NCBI GenBank assembly: GCA_034508935.3
Contig: CM067443.1
Span: 13,511,270-13,575,269, forward strand
Direction: 5' to 3'
Length of the DNA stretch: 64,000 nt
From: Berghia stephanieae
Lineage: Eukaryota; Mollusca; Gastropoda; Nudibranchia; Aeolidiidae
This document shows, piece by piece, positions 1-10,374 of the stretch. Position 1 is the stretch's first letter. Every line of letters starts with the position of its first letter. The notes under the pieces are model-generated. The model ran no database searches. It was not told where the DNA came from and saw only the letters and a program-made list of their open reading frames with translations. A program made the translations under genes and the position numbers.

Positions 1-535
1 AAACAGTGTTACTGAATGATATATAATGTTAGATCATAAATTATAATGGCAGATCAGATTGCTTTTAAGATCTTATTCTATTCTTCGCATGAGCTGATCT
101 TCCACTCTAGCTTTTATTTGTTGGCTCTTGCAAGAACAGATAAATTCACTTCTAGACTTGTGGTCTTTCGATTCTTTTCTGATTTTTTTTTTTTAGTGAT
201 TGATATTGACATTTGAGTTTTGCAATCATTGTGAAAATTGATAGTTGTTGAACTGTAATTTTTTCTTCTCTTTTCACTGACTGCCATGACCGACACGTCT
301 CGGTTTTTTTCATTCTAAGCCTGACTGCCAAGACCGAACCCCCTCGGTTTCATACTTTGCTATTTATTATCTGTATTCACCTAACAGTATCGGCCGTGGC
401 AGTTTGCCGACGTCGTAGTTCGCGACTTTCGCTTTGTTTTCATACCAAACATGATCGGGTACTTTGTACTGTTGACATTTTTTACTAGCACGAATAGTAC
501 TCGATAAACTGACTTCTTTTCCGTGATTTTCAACC

Positions 536-805
536 ATGGCAGAAAGAACAAGAAGAAACGTATTTGATGCTTTTCAAGCCCCAAATCCTTATATTTCTCG
601 TAGCGAAGATGATTTTGATGAGCCAGACATGTGTTTAAGTAATGATAATGACAGTGACTTTGTTCCTGAGCATTCTAGTAGTGGTAAAAAGAGACAACGA
701 AGGGTCGTAAGTAGCAGTTCTAGTACTAGTAGTACAAGCGATTCTGATTCAGACTTGGACATTCGTAAGCTCCATGAATCGTCTTGTCGAACGACATTTC
801 CCTGA
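536..805 (+). pseudogene. piggyBac transposase N-terminal remnant
   Basis: The 89-codon frame starts MAERTRRNVFDAFQAP and continues into an acidic, serine-rich stretch with a basic GKKRQRR patch, as expected for the disordered N-terminus of a piggyBac transposase. It ends shortly after the internal deletion junction near 775-810, where the frame changes. The start codon follows a short leader inside the transposon. Seen: composition and position inside piggyBac-type ends. Known: piggyBac transposases open with such an acidic region. Inferred: the loss of the catalytic domain came from one internal deletion. Confidence 0.6.
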
Positions 806-1004
806 ACCGCTGCCAGCAACCAGCAAAAAGATACCTAGAAGGTCATGCAAAGTATGTACAGACAGGGCTAAGGCAGATCAGAACAGAGATCGTACATCGA
901 GAAAACGACAGGAAACAAAGTATTGGTGTCCTGATTGTAAGGTCCCGTTGTGCGTTGACAATTCGTGTTTCAAGGATTTTCACACCAAGCAAAATTATTT
1001 GTAA
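774..1004 (+). pseudogene. piggyBac transposase C-terminal Cys-rich domain remnant
   Basis: The frame encodes RRSCKVCTDRAK followed by ETKYWCPDCKVPLCVDNSCF and a final FKDFHT stretch, stopping at 1004. The pattern CxxC...CxxC...C...C...H is the zinc-binding Cys-rich domain at the C-terminus of piggyBac transposases (PGBD4-like), which binds the terminal repeats. Only the part from about 800 is transposase-like; the first codons are probably out of frame with the original protein. The DDD catalytic region that should precede it is absent. Confidence 0.75.
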
Positions 1005-1426
1005 TTTTTTAGGGAAACATTCACCAAATCATATTTTTTTTTGTTTCTTATATTATTGTTATTATGTTGTTGCTTGGTTTCTGTAAAGAAAACAATTATA
1101 TTATAGATATTTAGACAGTAAGACAGTCCGAGGAAGAGTTATAGTTATACCCTTTAAAAAATTCTCGTTTTTGGACAATAAACACCCTATTTTCAAAAAA
1201 ACATTGTAAAATTCTGAATAAAGTTACATGAAATTCAATGGCATCATTTGAAAGAACAACTAAAACAGGTTTGTTTGCTTTTTAAAGTGTTTTATTATCT
1301 TAAAAAGTGTGGTCATTATGATTTTTGGAGTAACATGCCGGAACCTCTGGCAGTCAAGGGAATTCCATTTTCGAAACCTGTGGCAGTCAGTGAGTTAAAT
1401 ATAATTTTTAAAAACATTGCATTTCA

Positions 1427-1552
1427 GGACCTTGGGGAAAGTTTGGGAAACAAGAGGCAAACTTGCCTGGTGATGATCAAGGAACACAAAACCATTGCGG
1501 ATGAATTCAAAGAATGTTTGACTAAAATCAAAGAAATTCCTGTCGCCTATTG
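1427..1552 (+). CDS. candidate terminal exon of an unidentified plus-strand gene
   Basis: An acceptor (ttgcatttcag) is followed by 41 codons with a strongly protein-like, charged and probably helical composition, beginning DLGESLGNKRQ and ending KEIPVAY then TGA. It starts 28 bp after the piggyBac end, so the transposon lies in the preceding intron. I do not recognise the protein. Further exons would lie left of the window. No clear donor was found before the stop, so it is called as a last exon; a weaker reading would use a GTGATG donor inside it. Confidence 0.45.
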
Positions 1553-1842
1553 ATAACATTGTTGCTCATTTTTCATATCATCTCTCTTTGTATATATAAT
1601 AATATCATTTTCATTTTATCACTCTATCATTTGAGATCAATAAATTTTAAAATCATGTCCATGCATATTTTGAAATTGCTTAGTTATTGGGTCATATTTT
1701 TCTTGTTTTTTTTTCTTTCTAATGGACTATTCCTGTTCATCGTAGATTCTAGTCTCATAATTTTACTGTATCTTTGGTCTTATAGACTTAATCTTTATGC
1801 ACAAAATTTGTTACACCAATTGCAAATTATTCATATTTCATG

Positions 1843-2097
1843 CAGTCCTGCCTAGTACTACGAAAATTTGTAAAATTACGAAATTTTGGCTCCAGTTTCA
1901 GAACTTAATGACCATCTTTAGGTCATTAAAACTTATTCAAAAGTGAAGTTTATACCAGACTACATAATTTTAAGGATTTTGAAGGATTATGTATTTACTG
2001 TGAAGGTACATTGTTGATTTTTAAAGTTAACTATAGCGACTGCTGTTTTTATCCCCTTAAAACTAGGAATTTTAAAATTTTCAGGCAGGCAGGTCTG
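1843..2097 (+). mobile_element. hAT-like MITE (CAGACCTGCC family), copy 1
   Basis: Terminal inverted repeats CAGTCCTGCCTA and GGCAGGTCTG bound a 255-bp non-coding element, flanked by a perfect 7-bp duplication TTTCATG (1836-1842 and 2098-2104; 8 bp if the last base is shared). CAG-type ends and a target duplication of about 8 bp fit the hAT superfamily. Other copies lie at 5565, 17546, 34563 and 41689. Confidence 0.8.
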
Positions 2098-2119
2098 TTT
2101 CATGAATGAAGCGCTCCTT

Positions 2120-2200
2120 GTGCAGCTATGTGGTCTAGTGGTATGACACTCGCTTTCAGATTGGAAGGTCATGGATTCGAGCCTCGCTCTGCGCATAGAC
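2120..2200 (+). mobile_element. tRNA-headed SINE (family A), head only
   Basis: The Pol III A box (TGGTCTAGTGG) and B box (GATTCGAGCCT) of the family A head are present, but the central domain and tail are missing. It begins about 15 bp after the hAT-like MITE. Full copies elsewhere show the head, a central domain and an L2/CR1-like tail. Confidence 0.75.
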
Positions 2201-2433
2201 TGTTACTATTCTGTTCATAAAATGATGAACCTTCAAGATTGAAGCACCAAAGAAAATTTTGAGCATGTACCTTTGTTTTGTTTTTTTCTCCTGGTTTTCA
2301 GCAAATTGGGCACCCATTTGCAAACTTGTTTATTTTATGAAAATTGTAAATTGATGTAGAGAGTTCTGAAACTTCTTATGATAATCCTTGAACTGTTCCT
2401 CTTGTCTATTCGCTGCCTTGACAATGCCTATTT

Positions 2434-2683
2434 CTGGGTGGGGTTCCTGACCTCCCATAGAGGGCAGGGAGGTACTTGCCGTATCTTCTATTCTCCTGTC
2501 TGTTTTCCAATTGCTTTCTGTCTGTCTTTGTCTTGGAATGGGATTACTTAGTTTTGTTTTGACCCTGACCGGAGTCCTTGGTTGGGAAGAAAACATTAGT
2601 TATAGTTTTGGGAGATGATATTTTTTTCTTGTAAATCATCATTGTTGTTTTTTAAACATATGATTTGTAATCATTTGAGTGTA
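2434..2683 (+). mobile_element. GH retroposon, 5' half, opposite orientation
   Basis: This reads as the retroposon sense strand from its 5' end (CTGGGTGGGGTTCCTGACC) for about 250 bp and then stops; the 3' half is missing. It is the only clear copy with its sense on the plus strand. Its last bases (TTTGAGTGTA) run directly into the acceptor of the candidate exon at 2685. Confidence 0.75.
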
Positions 2684-2684
2684 G

Positions 2685-2726
2685 ATTGCCAAATCCCTGG
2701 ATGCTCTGCAATACGACACACTGGAG
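2685..2726 (+). CDS. candidate small internal exon, unidentified gene
   Basis: Fourteen codons (IAKSLDALQYDTLE) lie between AG and a good GTAGGT donor. The acceptor side (catttgagtgtag) belongs to the truncated GH retroposon, so either the exon borrowed its acceptor from the repeat or this is a chance match. It cannot follow the exon at 1427 in one transcript unless that exon splices before its stop. No homology recognised. Confidence 0.3.
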
Positions 2727-2974
2727 GTAGGTGACCGAATTTTATTTTTATCTATATAATTTGTTACCTGTCATGAGCATCGGACTTCAGTGTACTTTTT
2801 TACTTTTCCGTTTTCCCGGGAGGGTGCAAAAATCCAATGAGTACAGAATTATTGTTTTCAGTTGTGAATTTATTGTACTTTGGTTAACATCTAGGCTGCC
2901 AGTCCATTGAGATTCGTTCTTAACATAATAAAAGTGTAACAAGAATATATGAGAAAATACATGCCATTATTACT

Positions 2975-3123
2975 AGGCGAGTGTCATACCACATAGCTGC
3001 ACTTCGGATCGGAAGGTCCTGGGTTCAAGCCTCGCTTGGTGTTACTGTTGGTCAGGACCTTTTGTAAACCGCTTTGAGCATGTTTAGTGGATATTGCACT
3101 ATATAAAAGCTCAAGTTCAAGAA
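2975..3123 (+). mobile_element. SINE family A, rearranged copy with inverted head
   Basis: The A-box half of the tRNA-like head is inverted (GGCGAGTGTCATACCACATA reads as the reverse complement), followed directly by the B-box half in normal orientation (TTCGGATCGGAAGGTCCTGG) and the tail (CTTTGAGCATG...GCACTATATAAAAGCTCAA). The central domain is mostly deleted. The split A and B boxes should not work as a Pol III promoter. Confidence 0.75.
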
Positions 3124-3211
3124 AGAGTTAATAAGGTAAGAGGTTGGATAAGACTTCCAAGCAAGGAGAATGAATCAGATCTGAGTGGCTAGTGACAGCA
3201 TCCATTGGGTA

Positions 3212-3681
3212 TTGTTTGTTTTTAAGGGTCTTACAGCGCTTGCAACACATTTAAGGCCATATCGGCACTGGTAAAAAGGGGGAAGAAATGGGATAGTAAA
3301 AAGTTCTAGAATTACAATTACAATTTAAATACTTTAGTAAAAAGGAAGACAGTCACAGCGGAATTAGTTCAAATTCAAATAGGGAACAGATGTAGTTACC
3401 AAGAGCACACTATCTATCAGTAGACTTGGTTTGAAATCACCTAAAAGTCTCACCCAGACACCAGCACAAGATCCCACTAAGAGAAATACACTCAAATGTT
3501 TACAAATCATATTATGTTAAAAATAACAATACGTAACAGAGATGATTTACAAGTATACAAGTACAAGGAAAAAAACTATCATCTCCCAAAACTAATACAT
3601 TTGACCGTTTACCTCTCGGCCAAGGACAGGACAAAACCAAGTAGATCTAATCTCATTCCAAGACAAAGCCAGAAAGCAATT
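3212..3681 (-). mobile_element. GH retroposon copy
   Basis: Nearly complete copy in the common orientation (sense on minus). Its 3' hairpin shows a paired change relative to the consensus, an A-T pair in place of a G-C pair. The 5' end lacks the last 100 bp or so of the consensus. Confidence 0.8.
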
Positions 3682-3837
3682 TGATAGGGTTTCCAATGTG
3701 AGGGTTGAATATAATAATTGTACGAGGATCAATTTCCATGGGGAAAAAAAAAAACACCTGCCACAAAATAGGATTTTTAATCCCTTTTGGTGAAAGTCCA
3801 GTCATTATAATATATTTATATTTTGAGAGGAGAGATG

Positions 3838-4380
3838 TTTTTTTGTTGTTTTTAAGGGTTTTACGGCGCTTGCAACACATTAAGGTCATATCAGCGCCAG
3901 TAAAAAGGAAGAAAATGGGATAGTAAAAAGCTCTAGAATTACAATTAAAGCACAAAAGAAAAAGTAAGACAAAGGGGAATTGGTTCAAATAGGGAACAGA
4001 TGTAGATTCCAAGAGCACACCGCCAAAGTACTTAGTTTGAGATCACTTAAAAGTCTCATCCAGACACAAGCATAGGTCCCAACTAAGAGGAATACACTCA
4101 AATGTTTACCAATCATATAATATAATATGTAAACTAAACATAATACAATGCATAACAGAGAGATGATTTACAAGGAAAAAAATATCATCTCCTCCCAAAA
4201 CTATAACTATACATTCAACTATATCCCTCCCAGCCAAGGAACTCCGGCAAGGATCAGGACAAAACTAAGTAATCTCATTCCAAGACAATGACAGGAAACA
4301 ATTGGGAAACGGGTGTGGGGGGATAGAAGACACAGTATGTACCTCCCTGCCCACTATGGGAGGTCAGGATCCCCACCCAG
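3838..4380 (-). mobile_element. GH retroposon, full-length reference copy
   Basis: This copy defines the family. It is flanked by a perfect 13-bp target duplication, GAGAGGAGAGATG, at 3825-3837 and 4381-4393. On the minus strand it starts CTGGGTGGGG, runs 543 bp, forms a terminal hairpin (GGCGCT...AGCGCC) and ends in an A-rich tail after CGTAAAACCCTTAAAA. A long duplication plus a 3' tail indicates target-primed reverse transcription. I see no convincing ORF and no clear tRNA, 5S or 7SL head, so it is a SINE-like retroposon of uncertain origin. Confidence 0.85.
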
Positions 4381-4393
4381 GAGAGGAGAGATG

Positions 4394-5261
4394 ATTTAAT
4401 TTATTGTCCATGTATCTGTGGAGATAATTGTAACCCAGAAATAGAAATAAAAAAATGACGAATGTAGCCAGATTTAACCATGACAAAACAAGTTTATTAT
4501 AGGCATTTAAAAATTCATCAATGTTGCTACAAATGAGAGCACATTCTAAAATGACAGAATGGTTTTAAAAAGCACTAATCTCCGTGAAAAACAAAATATA
4601 AGCATTGAGGAAACAAAAAAAAGGGAAATATTATGTACATTTGACATGTAATCCACATAATGTATGTAGTTTTTGTGATAATTGAAAGGAAAAAAAAAGT
4701 GGGTTTGTGGGAAAGGGGAGGGTATTTGTCTTTGAGATGGAATAGGCGTAATATGGCTGATTGGAGAGTAGATGAAAATGTACTTTTTATCAATTCACAG
4801 ATCAAGGTTAAGATTGTAGACATAAATTTCATAATATTATCATTTTTTTCCACCCCAACAGTATCGATTGCCTGTTTTCTTTTCTCTTTCATCATTTCAA
4901 ATACCCGAACAATTCACCATTTATAGATAGGAAGTCAATACAAAGTTCATGTTGCTGCTTCAGACTGGAATTAGTGTCAAGTTGCAAACATGGAAGTGTA
5001 ACATACAGACACAAAAAAGAAAATATTATCCGAAACCGCCCTCCCTCCCCCCCCCCAAAAAAAAAAAAACACAAAACAACAGAGAACCCCTTTATCGGTG
5101 CAATGAGAGCTTACTTTAAACATTCAAAATCTTATAATAATGCATTTTTTCATGATCCTTTCAAGTCATCTCTCAGCACCAGGAAAAACAAAGGTGACGG
5201 GAGGGTCAAAAGTTGGATAAAATGGTAAGAGTAAGACAGAGGAAACAAACTGTTAAAATTA
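4394..5261. other. no recognised feature
   Basis: AT-rich sequence with a homopolymer C/A run near 5050. No splice-flanked coding segment or known repeat was recognised. Confidence 0.5.
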
Positions 5262-5564
5262 TTTTTTTTCTCTGGTTTTACGACGCTTGCAACACTGTTC
5301 GGTCATTTCAGCGCCAGTAAAAGAAAGATGATAGAGGGAAGTTGTAGATATGAAGTTGAAAGCATTGGAGAAAGGGGGGGGGGGGGGGGTTTAAATAGGG
5401 AACAGAAGATTCCATGATCAATCCACCGATGTGCTTATTTTGGCATTATCTAAAAGTCCAATCCAGGCACAGGCAAAGGATCCCGCTATGACGGATACTC
5501 AAATGTTGACAAGGTACAATATACAATCCACATATTCAAAACTGATAATGATAAAAGAATATAA

Positions 5565-5602
5565 CAGAGCTGCCTACTTGAAATGTCAAAAATTCGTAAT
5601 TT

Positions 5603-5633
<31 letters not shown>

Positions 5634-5851
5634 AATAAGAAAATTCACTTTAAAAAGATTTAGAAATAAACAATTTGCCTTCAACGTTATCCAAAAATGC
5701 TCCAAAGTCCTGAATAATACAGGTGGTTCTAGGGAACTAAACTTTCCTTTTCAACTAGATTTATTGAGTCAAAGAGGAGAATACAGTTCTGTAGCTGGAG
5801 CCAAAATTTCGTATTTCTACGAATTATTTTGTGGTACTAGGCACGTTAGAC
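5565..5851 (-). mobile_element. hAT-like MITE (CAGACCTGCC family), copy 2
   Basis: The left end (CAGAGCTGCCTACTTGAAA) and right end (GGTACTAGGCACGTTAG) match the family TIRs imperfectly, and the interior (GGAGCCAAAATTTCGTA) matches the other copies reversed. A 29-base G run lies inside. Flanks read TAACAGAG and TGACAGAG, a probable 8-bp duplication with one change. Confidence 0.65.
5605..5633 (+). repeat. poly-G run of 29
   Basis: An uninterrupted run of 29 G inside the MITE. It could form G-quadruplex or triplex DNA. Run length in such tracts is often inaccurate in assemblies. Confidence 0.85.
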
Positions 5852-6232
5852 ATAATGACAGAGGGATGATTTACCAGGAATAAAGTATCTTCTCTAAAAG
5901 AAAAGAAAGACATTTGACTGTCTCCCTCCCAGCTAAAGATCCCAACCAGGACCAGGAAATAAACTGTGCTGGTTTGGTTTAGTTAGTTTTAGAAGTGTGT
6001 AATGACGCTTGCCACACTACTTTTTTTTTTTAGATCACTACAGCTCCTAATTAAAAGGAAGATGTCACTCGCAACACAAATGAGATTGAGAAAGATTTAG
6101 TGCCTATTACTATTACACTCTCGGGTCACAGGTACTTAAGAAAAAAAAAAAGAGACCAAAGGAATCTACTCCTGTGCCTAGCCTAAGGCCACTCAATCCT
6201 GCACAGACCAGTGTATCATGGGATTCATCATG

Positions 6233-6533
6233 AAAGTGCGGCTATGTGGTCTTGTGGTCTGGTATGACACTTGCCTTCAAATCAGAAGCGTTTGTGTCCA
6301 GAATGGTGCATAGTTGAGTCCTAGAAAAAAACTCATTACTCACATTCTCTCACCGTACTCATATGTAAAACGAGTAGCTGGCTGTTAATAGTGCTGTCTC
6401 TGTCTTAACAATAAAATTATAATATCGCCTAATCCTAATCCTACATGTTAAGTGTTGCTGTTGCTAGGAACCCCTGGTAAAGCGCTTTGAGCCCATTTAG
6501 TGGATGTTGCGCTATATAAAAAGCTCAGGTTTT
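6233..6533 (+). mobile_element. SINE family A, complete copy
   Basis: tRNA-like head, central domain (GTCCTAG...CTCACCGTACTCA...GTAAAACGAGTA) and tail (AAAGCGCTTTGAGCCCATTT then GCGCTATATAAAAAGCTCA) are all present. The A box carries a small insertion and the B box is degraded, so this is an old copy. Confidence 0.85.
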
Positions 6534-6740
6534 AAAGGGGAGACTATGAATTAGTCACCAATACCAGGGTCGCTAATTCAAGAGGCAGAAGTTTACTGCA
6601 CGTTTACGCAAACACAGAGACCGACCCCTTTTGAGTGCTGAACTCCAGTGAAAAGACATTATGTCCTTGTCCCATTTAGCAGGTGATAGAAAAATATGCT
6701 GACGGTTTAATACATACTGAATTCATAATATACGGAATTT

Positions 6741-7264
6741 GTTTTGTTTGTTTTTAAGGGTTTTACGGCGCTTGCAACACATTAAGGTCATATCAGCGCC
6801 AGTAAAAAGGAAGAAAATGGGATAGTAAAAAGATCTAGAATTACAATTAAAGAACAAAAGAAAAGGTAAGACAAAGGGGAATTGGTTCAAATAGGGAACA
6901 GATGTAGATTCCAAGAGCACACTATCAAAGTACTTAGTTTGAGATTACCTAAAAGTCTCATCCAGACACAAGCACAGGTCCCAACTAAGAGGAATACACT
7001 CAAATGTTTATAAATCATATAATATGTAAACTAAACATAATACAATGCATAACAGAGAGATGATTTACAAGGAAAAAAAATATCATCTCCCAAAACTATA
7101 ACTATGCATTTGACTGTTTCCCTCCCAGCCAGGACTCCGGCTAGGGCCAGGACAAAACCAAGTAATCTCATTTCAAGACAAAGACAGAAAGCATGTTGGA
7201 AAACAGATATAGGGGATAGAAGACACAGTGTGTACCCCCACTGCCCACTATGGGAGGTCAGGAA
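6741..7264 (-). mobile_element. GH retroposon copy
   Basis: Almost full length with an intact 3' hairpin; the CCCCACCCAG 5' terminus is missing, the match ending at ATGGGAGGTCAGGAA. It is highly similar to the 3838 copy. Confidence 0.8.
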
Positions 7265-7597
7265 TGGCAACCTTGTAATACTAATACAAAGCAGAGATGA
7301 TTTACATGGAAAAAAATGCAATCTGTAACAGAAAAGTTTGACCTTCATTATTCACAACTTGTCACTGTCACAAACAAAAAATGGTTTTGAAAATACAGCA
7401 GCCTTATAAAACTAATGACATGCTTGAAACAACAGATAAATACAGTTTTCCAACTATCAACACATTAAATAATAATTTTTAAAATGTCCCTATAATGTCA
7501 ATACGGCCTCGCCTTGTGTATTACATTAAAACAATAATATTATATAAGTACACATTCAAATAGCTGTAGAAAACTATAGCCAAATACTGTAATATTT

Positions 7598-8339
7598 GAG
7601 TCAGTGCATGAGTTAACCAGTCGGAAGGTGAAAATTTTGGATTTGCATTTATTTTTTTTTTCATTTTCTGGAAGAAAGTGCTCCCCAGAGCATTTTAATC
7701 TTTATTTGAATTTGAAGTAAATCGGGTGATTTTTCATGAAGCTATGGTCAGATGTATGGGAAAGGTATCCAGAAACTTGTTTCAAATTTCAAACTTTTTC
7801 AACTTGACTAGCTGTAAAAAAATATCTAGAAGTGGAATTAAGCTTTGATATTTCCCGAACATGTACAAAAAGGGTTGAATTAATGATTTATGACAAGAAC
7901 TCATTTTTGATCATAATTGACCTTATAGCTAAACTTGACAATTTCTCAGTTCAAACCTTTTTTGTTTGTTTGTTGCTTTAGGTCTCTTCCAACACAATTG
8001 AGGTTATATGAGAGACCGCTGAAACAAAAAAACAAGCAATCTAACAAAAATAGTACAAATGTCAATCAAAATCATAACCTAAAGATATCATAAGCTAAAT
8101 TATAAATAACCAAGAACAAACAGGCAGAGGATTTACAGGAAAAAAAATATCCCCTGTCAAAAATACAATCACAAACCAAAGAAGCAGGATAGGCTAGTAA
8201 AGAGAAGAAGAAACGACATCACTATCGGATCGTACACCCATGCGAACATCATAGGTATACGATTCAAGGGTGATGCTCCCATCCAACCACCCGCTTCAAA
8301 CCTTTTCACCATCCGACTGATTATGTCATTCACTGTAAT
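7598..8339 (+). mobile_element. 385-bp TIR element (GTGTCAGTG family), copy 1, interrupted
   Basis: Ends GAGTCAGTGCATGAG and GTCATTCACTGTAAT are inverted repeats, flanked by ATTT on both sides (7594-7597, 8340-8343). A 333-bp retroposon sits inside (7962-8294); without it the element is about 400 bp, like the copies at 27787, 31463 and 62533. Non-coding. Confidence 0.75.
7962..8294 (-). mobile_element. GH-related retroposon nested in a TIR element
   Basis: A perfect 12-bp duplication TTCAAACCTTTT (7950-7961, 8295-8306) brackets this insert. On the minus strand it ends in a hairpin GGTCTCT...AGAGACC and a tail of AAAC repeats, the same layout as GH but with different stem bases. It represents a second subfamily. 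Confidence 0.8.
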
Positions 8340-8620
8340 ATTTATGCATCTCAAAGTCCAAGTTTCTTACATTCACATCAACATCCAATAATCCAGAGAC
8401 AAATTTCCGATTAAAGATACAAACACATGATGAGTAAAATATGACTTGGAAAGCTGCTATACCATAATATATCATTACCATATATACCATATTGGATAAA
8501 AACTGCTTATTGAAGTAATACATATATATTTTTTTTTTTTAATAAATTAAAGCTACAAACGTTGGTTTAGTCTCCAGTTACAAGCCATGTTCATTTAAAC
8601 ACATACACACATGTGTGTGT

Positions 8621-8727
8621 GTCAGCGCTGTTCATGCGGCGAGGAAGTGTTGTGATTCACTCTTAATGATGTGTAACATATGACAATTTTCATTCAGGAT
8701 CAATAAAGTATATCTTATCTTATCTTA
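8621..8727 (+). mobile_element. 5'-truncated LINE or SINE tail
   Basis: The sequence ends CAGGATCAATAAAGTATA followed by repeated TCTTA units, a typical non-LTR 3' end with a pentamer tail. The source element cannot be named from so short a piece. Confidence 0.5.
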
Positions 8728-9617
8728 CACACAAACACACATGTATTTTTATACTACACACATTGTCAAGCCCGCAGTTATCATAATTGGAAGTCAGTAG
8801 GTAGAACTACCAGTGTTTTGGGGTTTTTTTTGGTTTCTTTTTAACCTATTCTGTTGAGTGAAATGAGATAAAACTGACCTTTGACCTCTTCCAATTTCCA
8901 AATGTCACATGGAACTACAAAAATCTGACCAATTCATACAAACTCGAAACGCAATTGAAATATTCTTTTAACGAAAGTATTGTACAATTTCTTTAGGTGT
9001 TTTATCTAGTAAAGAATAAAATCAAACACAATTTATACCGGCGCTTGATTTACAAAACAATGAGCGAGGTCTACCATATGACTTTGATCGTTATCAGAAA
9101 CGTTTGATGAAAAACATTTTAAAAAAATTAAAATAAATTGTTGGTGATTCAATGGCATTTAAGACATTTAAGAAAGGCACATCCTAATTCACTGTCCTGG
9201 AAATAAAACTAGTAAAACCCTACTTGTTGGCTATCAGTTGTAATAAAATGCATTTTATGAATAAATTTTAAAATAAAATGATTTGATTCATTCCCCCCAC
9301 GAGATGAAATAAACAAACCAATAAAATAAGTGTACCACGTAAAACTAATAGTAAGTGAGAAACAACTGGATCGAGGCGAAGAGACATAGATGATCACTTT
9401 GAACATATTTATTAATATGGATTGACCTTAGTAGTAGAAGGTACAGGAGGGTCTGTAATTTCACTATATCCCTGGTTCTGTTGAATTCGGTGTGCTGTTT
9501 GTTTGTCTTTGCTCTTGAGAAATTTATCAGTGCTTGCAATACTCCAATAAAGAGGTTGGTTAGTAACCTTTCAATGGAAACATGTGTCACTAATACACAA
9601 ACACACGTTATATTACA

Positions 9618-9620
<3 letters not shown>
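8728..9620. other. no recognised feature
   Basis: Unique-looking AT-rich sequence without a splice-flanked coding segment. Confidence 0.5.

Positions 9621-9654
<34 letters not shown>
9621..9654 (+). repeat. (GA)n microsatellite
   Basis: About 17 GA units, followed by a short degraded GH-like piece to about 9750. Confidence 0.9.
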
Positions 9655-9656
<2 letters not shown>

Positions 9657-9802
9657 TTTTACAAGAGGAAAAGAAAAATATCACCTCCTGCAGAAACATA
9701 TCTCTCCATCAAAAGATCCCGTCCCATGCAAGATGCTAGAAAACCAAACCATCTAAGTCTAGTAAAGAATAGATTTTTTAAAAAAAGCTGCAGGGAAGCA
9801 AT

Positions 9803-10088
9803 AGCGCAATATCCACTAAACATGCTCATAGCGCTTTACAAGGGGTCCCTGACCAACAGCAACACGCAATATGTAGAATGAGACATGACGCATGTTAGGC
9901 AATATTACAATTTTTTCGGACAGAGACAACGCTATTAACGGCCAGGTACTAATTTTACACCCGAGTACGGTGAGAGAATGTGAGTAAAGAGCCTTTTCCA
10001 ATGACTCAACTATGCACTGAGCGAGGCTCGAACCCAGGACTTTCTAATCCGAAAGCGAGTGTTCATACCACAAGACCACATAGCCGTT
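9803..10088 (-). mobile_element. SINE family A, complete copy
   Basis: Read on the minus strand it has the head (GCGGCTATG...CCTGGGTTCGAGCCTCGC), central domain and L2/CR1-like tail. The B box GGTTCGAGCCT is intact; the A box region carries a one-base change. Confidence 0.9.
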
Positions 10089-10374
10089 TAGAGGGATAAA
10101 AGAAATAAAAGGAGCCTTCCCAACTAAGACTAAGACGTGGCATCTCCTAGCCACTCCATCTGTCATTCAAATTTCCTTTTCTAATTGAAATCAACTTCAT
10201 TTGAATTTCAGATGAGATTCCTTTGTGTGTAACTTAGCCTTGAGTGAGACCTGTGCAAAAAAAAACAAAACAAAACAAAATAAAAAAACATAAGGAAAGC
10301 CTTTATGTACATATTATTCTACTGCCCTTTCCCAGCTGGATATTATAAAATTCAGAGCTCTCTTGATTAAAAAA

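Larger units (their letters stand above)
270..1398 (+). mobile_element. piggyBac-like DNA transposon, internally deleted
   Basis: The ends carry matching inverted repeats: CACTGACTGCCA at 275-286 and TGGCAGTCAGTG at 1381-1392, the right one abutting TTAA (1395-1398), the usual piggyBac target. Further copies of the GACTGCC motif and ACCGA...TCGGT palindromes lie just inside the left end. The body keeps only the two ends of a transposase gene, an acidic N-terminus and a Cys-rich C-terminus, with the DDD catalytic core missing, so it could move only if supplied with transposase. No TTAA is seen at the left edge, so that boundary is approximate. Confidence 0.75.
5262..5956 (-). mobile_element. 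GH retroposon interrupted by a hAT-like MITE
   Basis: Diverged GH sequence runs from 5262 to about 5564 and resumes at about 5852 with ACAGAGGGATGATTTACCAG, matching the consensus across the gap. The intervening sequence is the MITE at 5565-5851. The MITE is therefore younger than this GH copy. Confidence 0.7.

Noticed and set aside
3653-4018. A recurring ~120-residue frame beginning MLLESTSVPYLNQF on minus in many GH copies
   Set aside because: It is broken differently in each copy and shows no domain; it reflects the shared repeat sequence rather than a protein.
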